Below, in pieces: positions 1 through 5,761 of a stretch of 5,761 bases of DNA (positions are counted from its first letter, which is position 1; each line of letters opens with the position of its first letter). This stretch comes from a bacterium. GTDB taxonomy: Bacteria; Planctomycetota; J058; JAJDCP01. Under the pieces are notes generated by a model. It was given only the letters and a program-made list of their open reading frames with translations, ran no database searches and was not told the DNA's origin. The stretch covers positions 1 to 5,761 of the forward strand of contig JAUIEM010000506.1 in the NCBI GenBank assembly GCA_030428695.1, written 5' to 3'. The position numbers and the translations under genes were made by a program.

Positions 1-331
1 CCACCCGATCCGGCATCCGCGGGTGGTCGTCCGCTGCGAGTCCGACGGCGAGAGGCACGTCTTCAGCGTCGAGGACAACGGCATCGGCATCGCTCGCGAA
101 CACCACGCGGAGGTCTTTGTGGCGTTCCGGCGCCTGCACAGCCGCCAGGAATACGAGGGCACCGGCATCGGCCTGGCGATCTGCGACAAGATCGTGCGCC
201 GCCACGGCGGGAAGATCTGGGTCGAGAGCACCCCGGGGGAGGGGTCGAGCTTCCACTTCCTCCTGCCGCTGTGTCCCGAGGCCCTGGAGAGGGAGCGGCA
301 GGAGACCGTCAGCACCGGCACGCCGGGCTGA
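1..331 (+). CDS. Sensor histidine kinase, C-terminal ATPase end (5' truncated by window)
   Basis: This is the last 109 or so residues of a two-component sensor histidine kinase, the part that binds ATP and phosphorylates a histidine in the missing upstream portion. The frame is open from base 2 to the TGA at 329-331; the in-frame GTG at 23 codes for an internal valine and is not the start. Visible motifs of the HATPase_c fold are the G1 box DNGIGI (bases 74-91), the F box around FVAFRRLH, the G2 box GTGIGLA, and the closing strand motif GGKIWVES followed by PGEGSSFHF. The [18 protein letters not shown] stretch is characteristic of phytochrome-like and PAS/GAF-type kinases that work with Rcp1-like regulators, which fits the next gene. 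The N box, phospho-accepting histidine and sensor domains lie outside the window, so the stimulus cannot be named. About 20 charged residues after the domain form a short tail. The family is secure; the type of sensor is unknown. Confidence 0.93.
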   Translation, partial: HPIRHPRVVVRCESDGERHVFSVEDNGIGIAREHHAEVFVAFRRLHSRQEYEGTGIGLAICDKIVRRHGGKIWVESTPGEGSSFHFLLPLCPEALERERQETVSTGTPG

Positions 332-340
332 GCCACCGAC

Positions 341-347
341 AAAGGAG
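341..347 (+). promoter_or_regulatory. Ribosome binding site of the Rcp1-like regulator
   Basis: AAAGGAG lies five bases before the ATG at 353, a strong Shine-Dalgarno match that fixes this start. It sits in the 21-base gap after the histidine kinase stop. The gap is too short to hold an obvious separate promoter, which supports co-transcription. Confidence 0.8.
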
Positions 348-352
348 ACGCG

Positions 353-802
353 ATGAAGGGCAACCCTCTGGTCGTGCTGTTGGCCGACGACGACGAAGAC
401 GACCGCGAGTTCGTCCAGGAAGCCTGGGAAGAGGGCAAGCTGCGCAACGACCTGCGCTTCGTCTGCGACGGCGAGGAGCTGATGGAGTACCTGCAGCACC
501 GGGGCCGTTACGCCGACCCCGCCTCGGCGCCGCGTCCGGGCCTGATCCTGCTCGACCTCAACATGCCGCGCATGGACGGCCGCGAGGCGCTGCGAGAGAT
601 CAAGGCGGACCCGAAGCTCAAGCGCATCCCCGTCGTCGTGCTGACGACCTCGAAGGCGCAGGAGGACATCATCCGCACCTACGACCTCGGGGTGAACTCC
701 TTCATCCAGAAGCCGGTCTCCTTCGACCGGCTGGTCGAGGTCGTCCGCACGCTCTCGGCCTACTGGTTCGAGATCGTCGCCCTGCCCCAGGGGAATGCGT
801 GA
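353..802 (+). CDS. Single-domain response regulator, Rcp1-like
   Basis: A 149-residue stand-alone receiver (CheY-like) protein with no DNA-binding or enzymatic output domain. The metal-binding acidic pair is D12-D13 in LLADDDEDD, the phospho-accepting aspartate is D68 in LILLDLNMPRMDG, the switch threonine is T98 in VVVLTTS, and the conserved lysine is K120 in FIQKP, so all residues needed for phosphorylation are present. The loop inserted between about residues 48 and 62 and the DDEDD start are typical of the Rcp1 family, regulators first known as partners of cyanobacterial phytochrome kinases and now found across many bacteria. The gene begins 21 bases after the histidine kinase, its likely phosphodonor. 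Its stop overlaps the start of the receiver-Ser/Thr kinase gene, so it may be a phosphate sink, a shuttle, or a protein-protein regulator of that kinase. The biochemical role is secure by family; the specific target is inferred. Confidence 0.95.
   Translation: MKGNPLVVLLADDDEDDREFVQEAWEEGKLRNDLRFVCDGEELMEYLQHRGRYADPASAPRPGLILLDLNMPRMDGREALREIKADPKLKRIPVVVLTTSKAQEDIIRTYDLGVNSFIQKPVSFDRLVEVVRTLSAYWFEIVALPQGNA
789..802 (+). promoter_or_regulatory. GTGA stop/start overlap with internal ribosome binding site
   Basis: AGGGGA at 789-794 inside the end of the regulator gene precedes a GTG at 799-801 by four bases. This GTG overlaps the regulator's TGA (800-802) in the arrangement GTGA. The receiver domain of the downstream protein begins six codons later (VKVLFIEDD), so this is the natural start even though the frame stays open far upstream, where the sequence is only a shadow of the regulator gene. 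The overlap suggests translational coupling and matched amounts of the two proteins. Confidence 0.75.
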
Positions 803-2955
803 CGAGCGAATCGGTCAAGGTCCTGTTCATCGAAGACGACGTCGAGGACTTCGAGCTGTTCCAGTTCATGTTCGAGGCGAACACCCACGTCCTCTTCGAG
901 ACGGAGCACGTCACCACCCTGCAGCAGGGCCTGGACAGGCTCGACGAGGGCGGGGTGGACGTCGTGCTGCTCGACCTCTTCCTGCCCGACAGCGAGGGGC
1001 TGGAGGGGGTCGAGCGCCTGGTCGGCAGGTTCCCGAAGGTGCCGGTCGTCATCCTGACCGGCCTCGGCGACGAGTCCCTCGGCCTGCAGGCGGTCGCCGT
1101 CGGTGCCCAGGACTACCTCGCCAAGGGCGATGCGACCACCGGCCTGTTGTCGCGCACCATCGTCCACGCGATCGAACGCCAGCACCGCATCAACACCGGC
1201 GACTCCGGCCGCGCCGTCGCCTCCGACGGCGCGCTCCCGCCGCCGCCCGGGGGCCGCAGCGGGCCGATCACACCGCTCGCGGAGCAGGACACCCGCAAGA
1301 TCGGCTCGAAGGGCTCCTCCGGCGACAGCAGCTGGCGGCGGAACCGCGCCCGCGCGAGCGAGGACGTCGCGCTGACCAGGCTCGGTGACTTCCGCCTCGA
1401 CGAGCCGATCGGCAAGGGCGGCATGGGGGTCGTCTACCGCGGCACCCAGATGTCCCTGCAGCGGCCGGTCGCGGTCAAGGTGCTGCCGAAGGCGATCGCC
1501 GAGGACAAGGTGTTCAACCAGCGCTTCCTGCGCGAGGCGCGCGCGGCCGCTTCCCTCGCCCATCCCCACGTCATCCAGGTCTACACCGTCGGCATCGATG
1601 AGGAGACCGGGCGGCTGTTCTTCGCGATGGAGCTGGTCGAAGGGCGGAACCTCAACGAGGTGCTCGAGGACGGCGACCTGAGCTTCCGGCAGATCCTCAC
1701 GATCGTCACCGCTGTCGCGGGCGCGCTCGAGCACGCCTGGGAGAAGCAGATGGTGCACCGGGACATCAAGCCGGGCAACATCATGATCGGCGAGAAGGGC
1801 CTGGTCAAAGTCCTCGACTTCGGCCTGGCCAAGTCCCTGCAGAGCTCGACCCACCTGACCCGCACCGGCGCGATGCTCGGGACGCCGGACTTCATGTCCC
1901 CCGAGCACGCCGGCAACTCCGAGCACGTCGACTGCCGCAGCGACCTGTACAGCCTCGGCCTGGTGCTCTACCGCATGCTCGCGGGCGAGCTGCCCTTCCG
2001 CGGCGACTCCCCGGCCAGCCTGATCTTCCTGCACAGCTACGCCTCGCCGCGGGCGATCGCGCCGCTGCGGAAGAACGTCCCGGAGGCCTTCGACCGCCTG
2101 CTCGAGAAGCTGCTCGCCAAGCGCCCGGACGACCGCATCGCCGAGCCCCCGGAGCTGCTCGAGTTGCTCGTCGAGCTGCGCGCGAGCCTGCAGGCCGAGG
2201 GCCTCCTCGACGAGGTGCCGCGCGGGCCGGTCGTGCCGGCGCTGACCTTCTGGGAGGTGCAGTCCGGTGAGGTCGGCGGCGAGCTGCTCAACACCCGCGC
2301 GCCGCCGCCGACCGAGTCGGGCGTGCACCGCGCCCTGCAGAGCCTGAGCCCAGAGCCCGCGCCGCGGGGAAGCTCCGCGCGGGCCCTCGCGATCGCGCTG
2401 CTGGTCGTCGCGACCCTCGGCATCGGCCTGGGGCTCGCGATCCTGCTGCCGTCCCTGGGGACCGCGGCCTGGGACAGCGGCGACGGCGAGCGTCTCGAGC
2501 TGGACGGCAGCGGCAGCTCGCGCTGGGTCGTGCGCGGCGACCATGTCCAGGGCCGCGGTCAGGGTTATCTCTCCGCGGGGGTGCGCTCGGTGCCGTGGCG
2601 GCTGAGCGGGCGGCTGGTCGAGTCCGGGGCGGACGACTGTGGCGTCTACATCGAGGTCGACGGGCGCGCCGCCGTCGGGCTGCGGGTGCGGCGGGGCAGC
2701 GACGGCTATAGCTGCGCCCTGATCCGCTGCGATGGCGACACCCAGTACGAGATCAAGCGCACGCCGGTGCGCTTCGAGGACGCCAAGCTCGCCTTCGCCA
2801 TCGAGGTCGGCAGCGAGGCCTGCGCCTTCGCGGTCGGGGACGTCCCGCTCGGGGAGCTGACGCGGCGGGCAGGCGCGACCAGCTACGCGCTGTTCGTCGC
2901 GAGCGAGGCCAGCGACGCGGTGTTCATCGAGCTCTCGGTGCAGGAAGGGCGGTAG
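799..2955 (+). CDS. Receiver domain fused to membrane-anchored Hanks-type Ser/Thr protein kinase
   Basis: A 718-residue multidomain signalling protein. Residues 6-128 are a receiver domain with acidic residues E12 and D13, phospho-acceptor D59 in LLDLFLPDSEG, T87, and K109 in DYLAKG. Residues 130-193 are a Ser/Gly/Pro/Arg-rich, probably disordered linker. Residues 196-465 are a complete eukaryotic-like kinase: glycine loop GKGGMG (205-210), ATP-binding K227 in AVKVL, E246 in the C helix, catalytic HRDIKPGN (320-327, D322), metal-binding DFG (340-342), activation segment with several Ser/Thr, and SPE (367-369). The lysine, HRD and DFG are intact, so it should be active, and the Arg before the catalytic Asp suggests control by activation-loop phosphorylation. 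A hydrophobic stretch at about 528-550 is a single membrane helix with the kinase cytoplasmic; residues 551-718 would be outside and contain four cysteines (614, 639, 644, 675). That domain resembles beta-sandwich (DUF1080 or concanavalin-like) domains only by general pattern. Its position after a histidine kinase and an Rcp1-like regulator suggests that phosphorylation at D59 tunes the Ser/Thr kinase. The kinase substrates are unknown. Confidence 0.93.
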   Translation: MTSESVKVLFIEDDVEDFELFQFMFEANTHVLFETEHVTTLQQGLDRLDEGGVDVVLLDLFLPDSEGLEGVERLVGRFPKVPVVILTGLGDESLGLQAVAVGAQDYLAKGDATTGLLSRTIVHAIERQHRINTGDSGRAVASDGALPPPPGGRSGPITPLAEQDTRKIGSKGSSGDSSWRRNRARASEDVALTRLGDFRLDEPIGKGGMGVVYRGTQMSLQRPVAVKVLPKAIAEDKVFNQRFLREARAAASLAHPHVIQVYTVGIDEETGRLFFAMELVEGRNLNEVLEDGDLSFRQILTIVTAVAGALEHAWEKQMVHRDIKPGNIMIGEKGLVKVLDFGLAKSLQSSTHLTRTGAMLGTPDFMSPEHAGNSEHVDCRSDLYSLGLVLYRMLAGELPFRGDSPASLIFLHSYASPRAIAPLRKNVPEAFDRLLEKLLAKRPDDRIAEPPELLELLVELRASLQAEGLLDEVPRGPVVPALTFWEVQSGEVGGELLNTRAPPPTESGVHRALQSLSPEPAPRGSSARALAIALLVVATLGIGLGLAILLPSLGTAAWDSGDGERLELDGSGSSRWVVRGDHVQGRGQGYLSAGVRSVPWRLSGRLVESGADDCGVYIEVDGRAAVGLRVRRGSDGYSCALIRCDGDTQYEIKRTPVRFEDAKLAFAIEVGSEACAFAVGDVPLGELTRRAGATSYALFVASEASDAVFIELSVQEGR

Positions 2956-2983
2956 GGGTCAAGGCTCCATCCCCGGCACCGCC
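2948..2983. terminator. Possible bidirectional hairpin across the convergent stops
   Basis: GGCGGT (2948-2953) can pair with ACCGCC (2978-2983), and GGGG (2955-2958) with CCCC (2971-2974), with a one- versus three-base internal bulge and a 12-base loop. The structure contains both stop codons and could end transcripts from either side. No clear T-run follows on the plus strand, and only a weak TTCCT follows on the minus strand. It may therefore be a weak terminator, an RNA 3'-end stabiliser, or a chance structure in GC-rich DNA. Confidence 0.35.
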
Positions 2984-5761
2984 TCGAGCTCCCGGCACAT
3001 GAAGCGCAGCTGCAGGCGTCGCACGTGGGCGCTGCGGATGCCGTGACGAGAGCTCGGGTACAGCATCATCTCGAAGTCCTTGCCGTGTCGCTGGAGCTCC
3101 TCGGCGAGCCGCAAGGTGTTCTGCGGGTGGACGTTGTCGTCGATGCCCCCGTGCAGCAGCAGCAGCGCGCCGGAGAGCTGGTCCGCCGCCTCGATCACCG
3201 AGGTCGCCGCGTAGCCTTCCGGGTTGTTCTGGGGCGTGTCCATGTAGCGCTCGGTGTAGATGCTGTCGTACAGCCGCCAGTCGGTGACCGGGGCGCTCGC
3301 GATGCCGGCCCGGAACATCGTGCTGTGGGTCAGGGCGAAGGAGGTCAGGAAGCCGCCGTAGCTGCTGCCGCTCAGGCCGATGCGCGCGGGATCCGCCCAG
3401 GCGTGGTGGGCGGTCAACCAGGACACCGCGCCCTCGAGGTCGGCGAGCTCGCTGACCCCGAGCTGGCGGTAGGCCGCCCAGGTGCTGACGGCGCCCTTGC
3501 CGCTCGCGCTGCGCGGGTCGACCTGGAAGAGCACGAAGCCGAGGCCGGCCAGGCTGTGCTCGACCATCCTCCCCCCGCGCCAGCTGTCGCGCACGGTCGG
3601 GGCGTGGGGGCCGCCGTAGGTGCGGACCCAGACCGGGTAGCGCCGCTCCGGGTCGAAGTCGGGCGGGAAGAGCAGCTGGCCCTCGAGGGTGAAGCCGTCC
3701 GGCAGCGGGATGCGCACCGCGCGCACTTCCCCGAGGCGCCAGTCAGCGAGCTCCGGCACCGGGTTGCTGTCGAGCATCCGCACCCGCCGCCCCTCGCGGT
3801 CGAGGAGCGCGACCCGCGGCGGCTGCTCGAGCCGGCTCCAGGTGTCGATGACGTGCTGGCCGTCAGGGCTGACGGCGACGCTGTGGGTGCCGCGCTCGAA
3901 GGTGACGCGCTCGACCAGGCCCCCGTCCAAGGAGACCCGGTACAGCTGGCTGCCGGTCGAGGCCTCGCGGGTGCCGAGGAACCAGACCTCGCGGGCCTCC
4001 TCGTCGACGTGGACGATGCTCCGCACCTCCCAGGCCCCCTCCGTCAGCCGGGCCGCGAGCGCGCCGTCGGGAGCGTAGCGGTACAGGTGCTGGTAGCCGT
4101 CGCGTTCGCTGAGCCAGAGGAAGTCGCCGCCGGCCAGGTAGCGCGGGTCGTCGGGGGGATCGACCCAGTGGCCGTTGTCTTCCCGCAGGAACACCCCGGT
4201 CGCGCCGTCCGCCCCGACCCGGTTGACCTCGAGCCAGCGCTGGGCGCGGTCCTGCACGTAGCACCAGGCCTCGCCCCCCGGCGTCCAGCCGACGCCGGTG
4301 ACCAGCATCGCCTCGGGCTCGTAGCGCTCGAGGTCGGCCCAGCGCACCTCGCCGACGGTCGCGGACACCAGGCCGAGCTGGACGAGCGGGTTCGGGTCGC
4401 CGGCCTTCGGATACGAGGTCGTCTCGATGCGCGGCGGCACGCTGCGGTGATCGACCAGGGTGAAGGTCGGCACCGGCGTGTCGTCGAAGCGCAGGAAGGC
4501 GAGCTCGCTGCTGTCCGGGCTCCACCAGAAGGCGCGGCGGTTGCCGCGTCCGTAGACCTCCTCCATGTACACCCAGTCGGTGCGGCCGTTGCTGATCAGG
4601 CCGCCGCCGTCGCTGGTCAGGGCGCGGGCCGCCCCGCCGGCGACCTCGACCGCGTACAGGTCGCCGCCGCGGACGAAGGCGACGCGCTGGTCGTCGGGGC
4701 TGAACTGCCCGAGCAGCTCGGGCTCGTCGGGCGTGAATGTCAGCCTGCGCCAGCTGCCGTCCAGGCCGCCGTAGTAAAGGTCGCCGCCGTGGGAGAGCAG
4801 CCGGCCGCGGGTCGGGTCGTGCGTCTCCGTCGCCCGCGACACCGCCTGGGACAAGCGCCGGCCGCTCAGGCCCAGGCTGTCGGTGACCACCCGACGCAGG
4901 GCCTCGAGGTCGAGGCCGGTGTAGGGCTCCGCCCGGCCGCTGGTCGCGTGCACCCGGTAGAGCCGGCCCTCACGGCTCTGCAGGAAGCTCTCCGCGTCGA
5001 GCCAGCGCAGGCCGCGGGTGGTGCTGTTCCCGATCGAGCGCGGGGCGTTGCCGACGGTCGGCTCCTTCGGCGGAGCGCGGCGCTCGGGCAGCGGCCCCGG
5101 CGCGCGGGTCAGGAGCGCGGTCGCTGACGGCAGCCGCCACAGGGGAAGATCCTCGCCGGGGCGGAGATGGCCGTCGAGGGCTCCCCACAGCGGCAGGCCG
5201 TCCTCGGACTCCGGCTCCATCAGCACGACGAGCAGGTTGCCGAGCGGCTGGTCGGTGCGGGCGACCCGGGTTCCGGCAGGGATCCAGACCGTGTCCGGCC
5301 GCAGGTCGACCTCGAGGCGCACCAGCCGCACCCCCTCGTAGGGCCGGTCGCGGCGGCGCATCGAGGCGAGGCGGTAGCTCTCGACCTCGAGCTCGAGGTC
5401 CTCGCGCAGCTCTTCGACCGCGATGCCGTGGCGCCGCAGGGTGTGCTCGAGGCCTTCGAGCTCCGCCGGGAACAGGTAGGCGTAGGGCCGGCGCACGAAG
5501 GCGGTGCCGACCGACAGGCCCTCGACTTCGCAGGAGAAGTTCGCCGGCGCGCCGTCTTCGTCCAGGCCGAGCACGGTGCGGGGCGAGGGGAAGACCGCGG
5601 GCGCGGTGCGGACGGCGACCGAGTCCGCCGCCGCACGCCCGGCCCGGGTGACCTCCTCGTCGACCCGCGCGAGCATCTTACGGAGCTCCGCCGCGCGCGC
5701 CCCGCAGGCTTCCGCCAGCGCCTCGACGAAGCGGTACGTCGTCCGCACCCGGCGCTCGTAG
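2959..5761 (-). CDS. M14 carboxypeptidase C-terminus fused to DPP-IV-like S9 peptidase (5' truncated by window)
   Basis: The frame is open from the right edge to the TGA at 2961-2959. A GTG at 5748 is only an internal valine (YERRVRTTYRF continues upstream), so the true start is off the window. Counting from that valine as residue 1, residues 1-206 resemble the region after the catalytic domain in M14 zinc carboxypeptidases: a helical segment, then VWIPAGTRVARTDQPLGNLL and LMEPESEDGLPLWGALD. Zinc ligands and catalytic Glu would lie upstream and cannot be checked. Residues 245-665 are a DPP-IV-type beta-propeller with DWVYMEEVYG, whose E396-E397 match the Glu pair that grips a free N-terminus, and FWWSPDSSELAFLRFDD. 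Residues 668-929 are an alpha/beta-hydrolase domain with oxyanion Y711 (TYGGP), nucleophile S796 (GSSYGG), pocket residues in APVTDWRLYDSIYTERYM, D870 (DDNVH, with N872) and H902 (RHGI). The S9 part should remove dipeptides or tripeptides from protein N-termini, probably outside the cytoplasm. The S9 assignment is very strong and the M14 tail is good by pattern; two functional activities remain an inference. Confidence 0.92.
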   Translation of the reverse strand, partial: YERRVRTTYRFVEALAEACGARAAELRKMLARVDEEVTRAGRAAADSVAVRTAPAVFPSPRTVLGLDEDGAPANFSCEVEGLSVGTAFVRRPYAYLFPAELEGLEHTLRRHGIAVEELREDLELEVESYRLASMRRRDRPYEGVRLVRLEVDLRPDTVWIPAGTRVARTDQPLGNLLVVLMEPESEDGLPLWGALDGHLRPGEDLPLWRLPSATALLTRAPGPLPERRAPPKEPTVGNAPRSIGNSTTRGLRWLDAESFLQSREGRLYRVHATSGRAEPYTGLDLEALRRVVTDSLGLSGRRLSQAVSRATETHDPTRGRLLSHGGDLYYGGLDGSWRRLTFTPDEPELLGQFSPDDQRVAFVRGGDLYAVEVAGGAARALTSDGGGLISNGRTDWVYMEEVYGRGNRRAFWWSPDSSELAFLRFDDTPVPTFTLVDHRSVPPRIETTSYPKAGDPNPLVQLGLVSATVGEVRWADLERYEPEAMLVTGVGWTPGGEAWCYVQDRAQRWLEVNRVGADGATGVFLREDNGHWVDPPDDPRYLAGGDFLWLSERDGYQHLYRYAPDGALAARLTEGAWEVRSIVHVDEEAREVWFLGTREASTGSQLYRVSLDGGLVERVTFERGTHSVAVSPDGQHVIDTWSRLEQPPRVALLDREGRRVRMLDSNPVPELADWRLGEVRAVRIPLPDGFTLEGQLLFPPDFDPERRYPVWVRTYGGPHAPTVRDSWRGGRMVEHSLAGLGFVLFQVDPRSASGKGAVSTWAAYRQLGVSELADLEGAVSWLTAHHAWADPARIGLSGSSYGGFLTSFALTHSTMFRAGIASAPVTDWRLYDSIYTERYMDTPQNNPEGYAATSVIEAADQLSGALLLLHGGIDDNVHPQNTLRLAEELQRHGKDFEMMLYPSSRHGIRSAHVRRLQLRFMCRELEAVPGMEP

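Noticed and set aside
271..798. Upstream extension of the receiver-kinase frame, which would give an 894-residue protein
   Set aside because: The extra N-terminal residues are Arg/Pro-rich shadow translation of the histidine kinase end and the regulator gene. The GTG at 799 with AGGGGA before it lies directly ahead of the receiver domain.
760..2544. Long open frame on the minus strand opposite the receiver-kinase gene
   Set aside because: Its translation is an Ala/Arg/Gln/Glu/Leu-rich sequence with no recognisable domain, and it lies wholly antisense to the end of the regulator gene and a strongly supported kinase gene. Such frames are expected in very GC-rich DNA.
2925..2992. Two CGAGCTC copies near the convergent junction as a repeat or operator pair
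   Set aside because: GAGCTC arises readily from common Glu-Leu codons in both genes, and no further conserved flanking bases are shared beyond a few positions.
3025..5127. 700-codon open frame on the plus strand opposite the peptidase gene
   Set aside because: It mirrors the S9 peptidase gene, shows no domain motif, and has the Ala/Val/Gly/Arg composition of a frame complementary to GC-rich coding DNA.
5746..5748. GTG at 5748 as the start of the peptidase
   Set aside because: The frame stays open to the window edge with M14-like residues (YERR) continuing upstream. No signal peptide follows this GTG, as would be expected if an exported S9 enzyme began here.

Overview
This is a very GC-rich bacterial window, with strong G/C at third codon positions. 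It holds two convergent blocks: a left-to-right phosphosignalling operon (about 1-2955) and one very large right-to-left peptidase gene (2959 to the right edge). A Hanks-type Ser/Thr kinase with the HRDIKPGNIMI signature, a large exported-type S9 peptidase and the codon usage suggest Planctomycetota or a similarly kinase-rich phylum such as Myxococcota or Acidobacteriota. This is inference; no marker gene is present to settle it.

Signalling block. The window opens inside the ATPase domain of a histidine kinase (1-331) of the type found next to Rcp1-like response regulators. After 21 bases comes a stand-alone Rcp1-like receiver protein (353-802). Its stop overlaps the GTG start of the third gene (799-2955), which encodes a 718-residue protein: receiver domain, disordered linker, complete Hanks-type Ser/Thr kinase, one membrane segment, and a C-terminal domain with four cysteines that probably lies outside the cytoplasm. 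Spacing and overlap indicate one translationally coupled operon. The simplest reading is that one histidine kinase feeds two receivers, one of which is wired to a membrane-bound Ser/Thr kinase, so His-Asp and Ser/Thr phosphorylation meet in one polypeptide.

Peptidase block. The minus-strand frame runs from its stop at 2959 without interruption to the right edge, so the gene is truncated at its 5' end. The last 720 or so residues are a full DPP-IV-like (S9B) peptidase with an intact Ser/Asp/His triad and the Glu-Glu pair that binds a substrate's free N-terminus. The preceding 210 or so residues look like the C-terminal accessory part of an M14 zinc carboxypeptidase, whose catalytic domain would lie beyond the window. 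The gene therefore appears to encode a carboxypeptidase-dipeptidyl-peptidase fusion.

The two blocks meet tail to tail with three bases between the stop codons; a GC-rich hairpin spans both stops. No RNA genes, mobile elements, CRISPR arrays or sizeable intergenic regions were seen. The two most notable items are the receiver-Ser/Thr kinase fusion in a histidine-kinase operon and the M14-S9B peptidase fusion.
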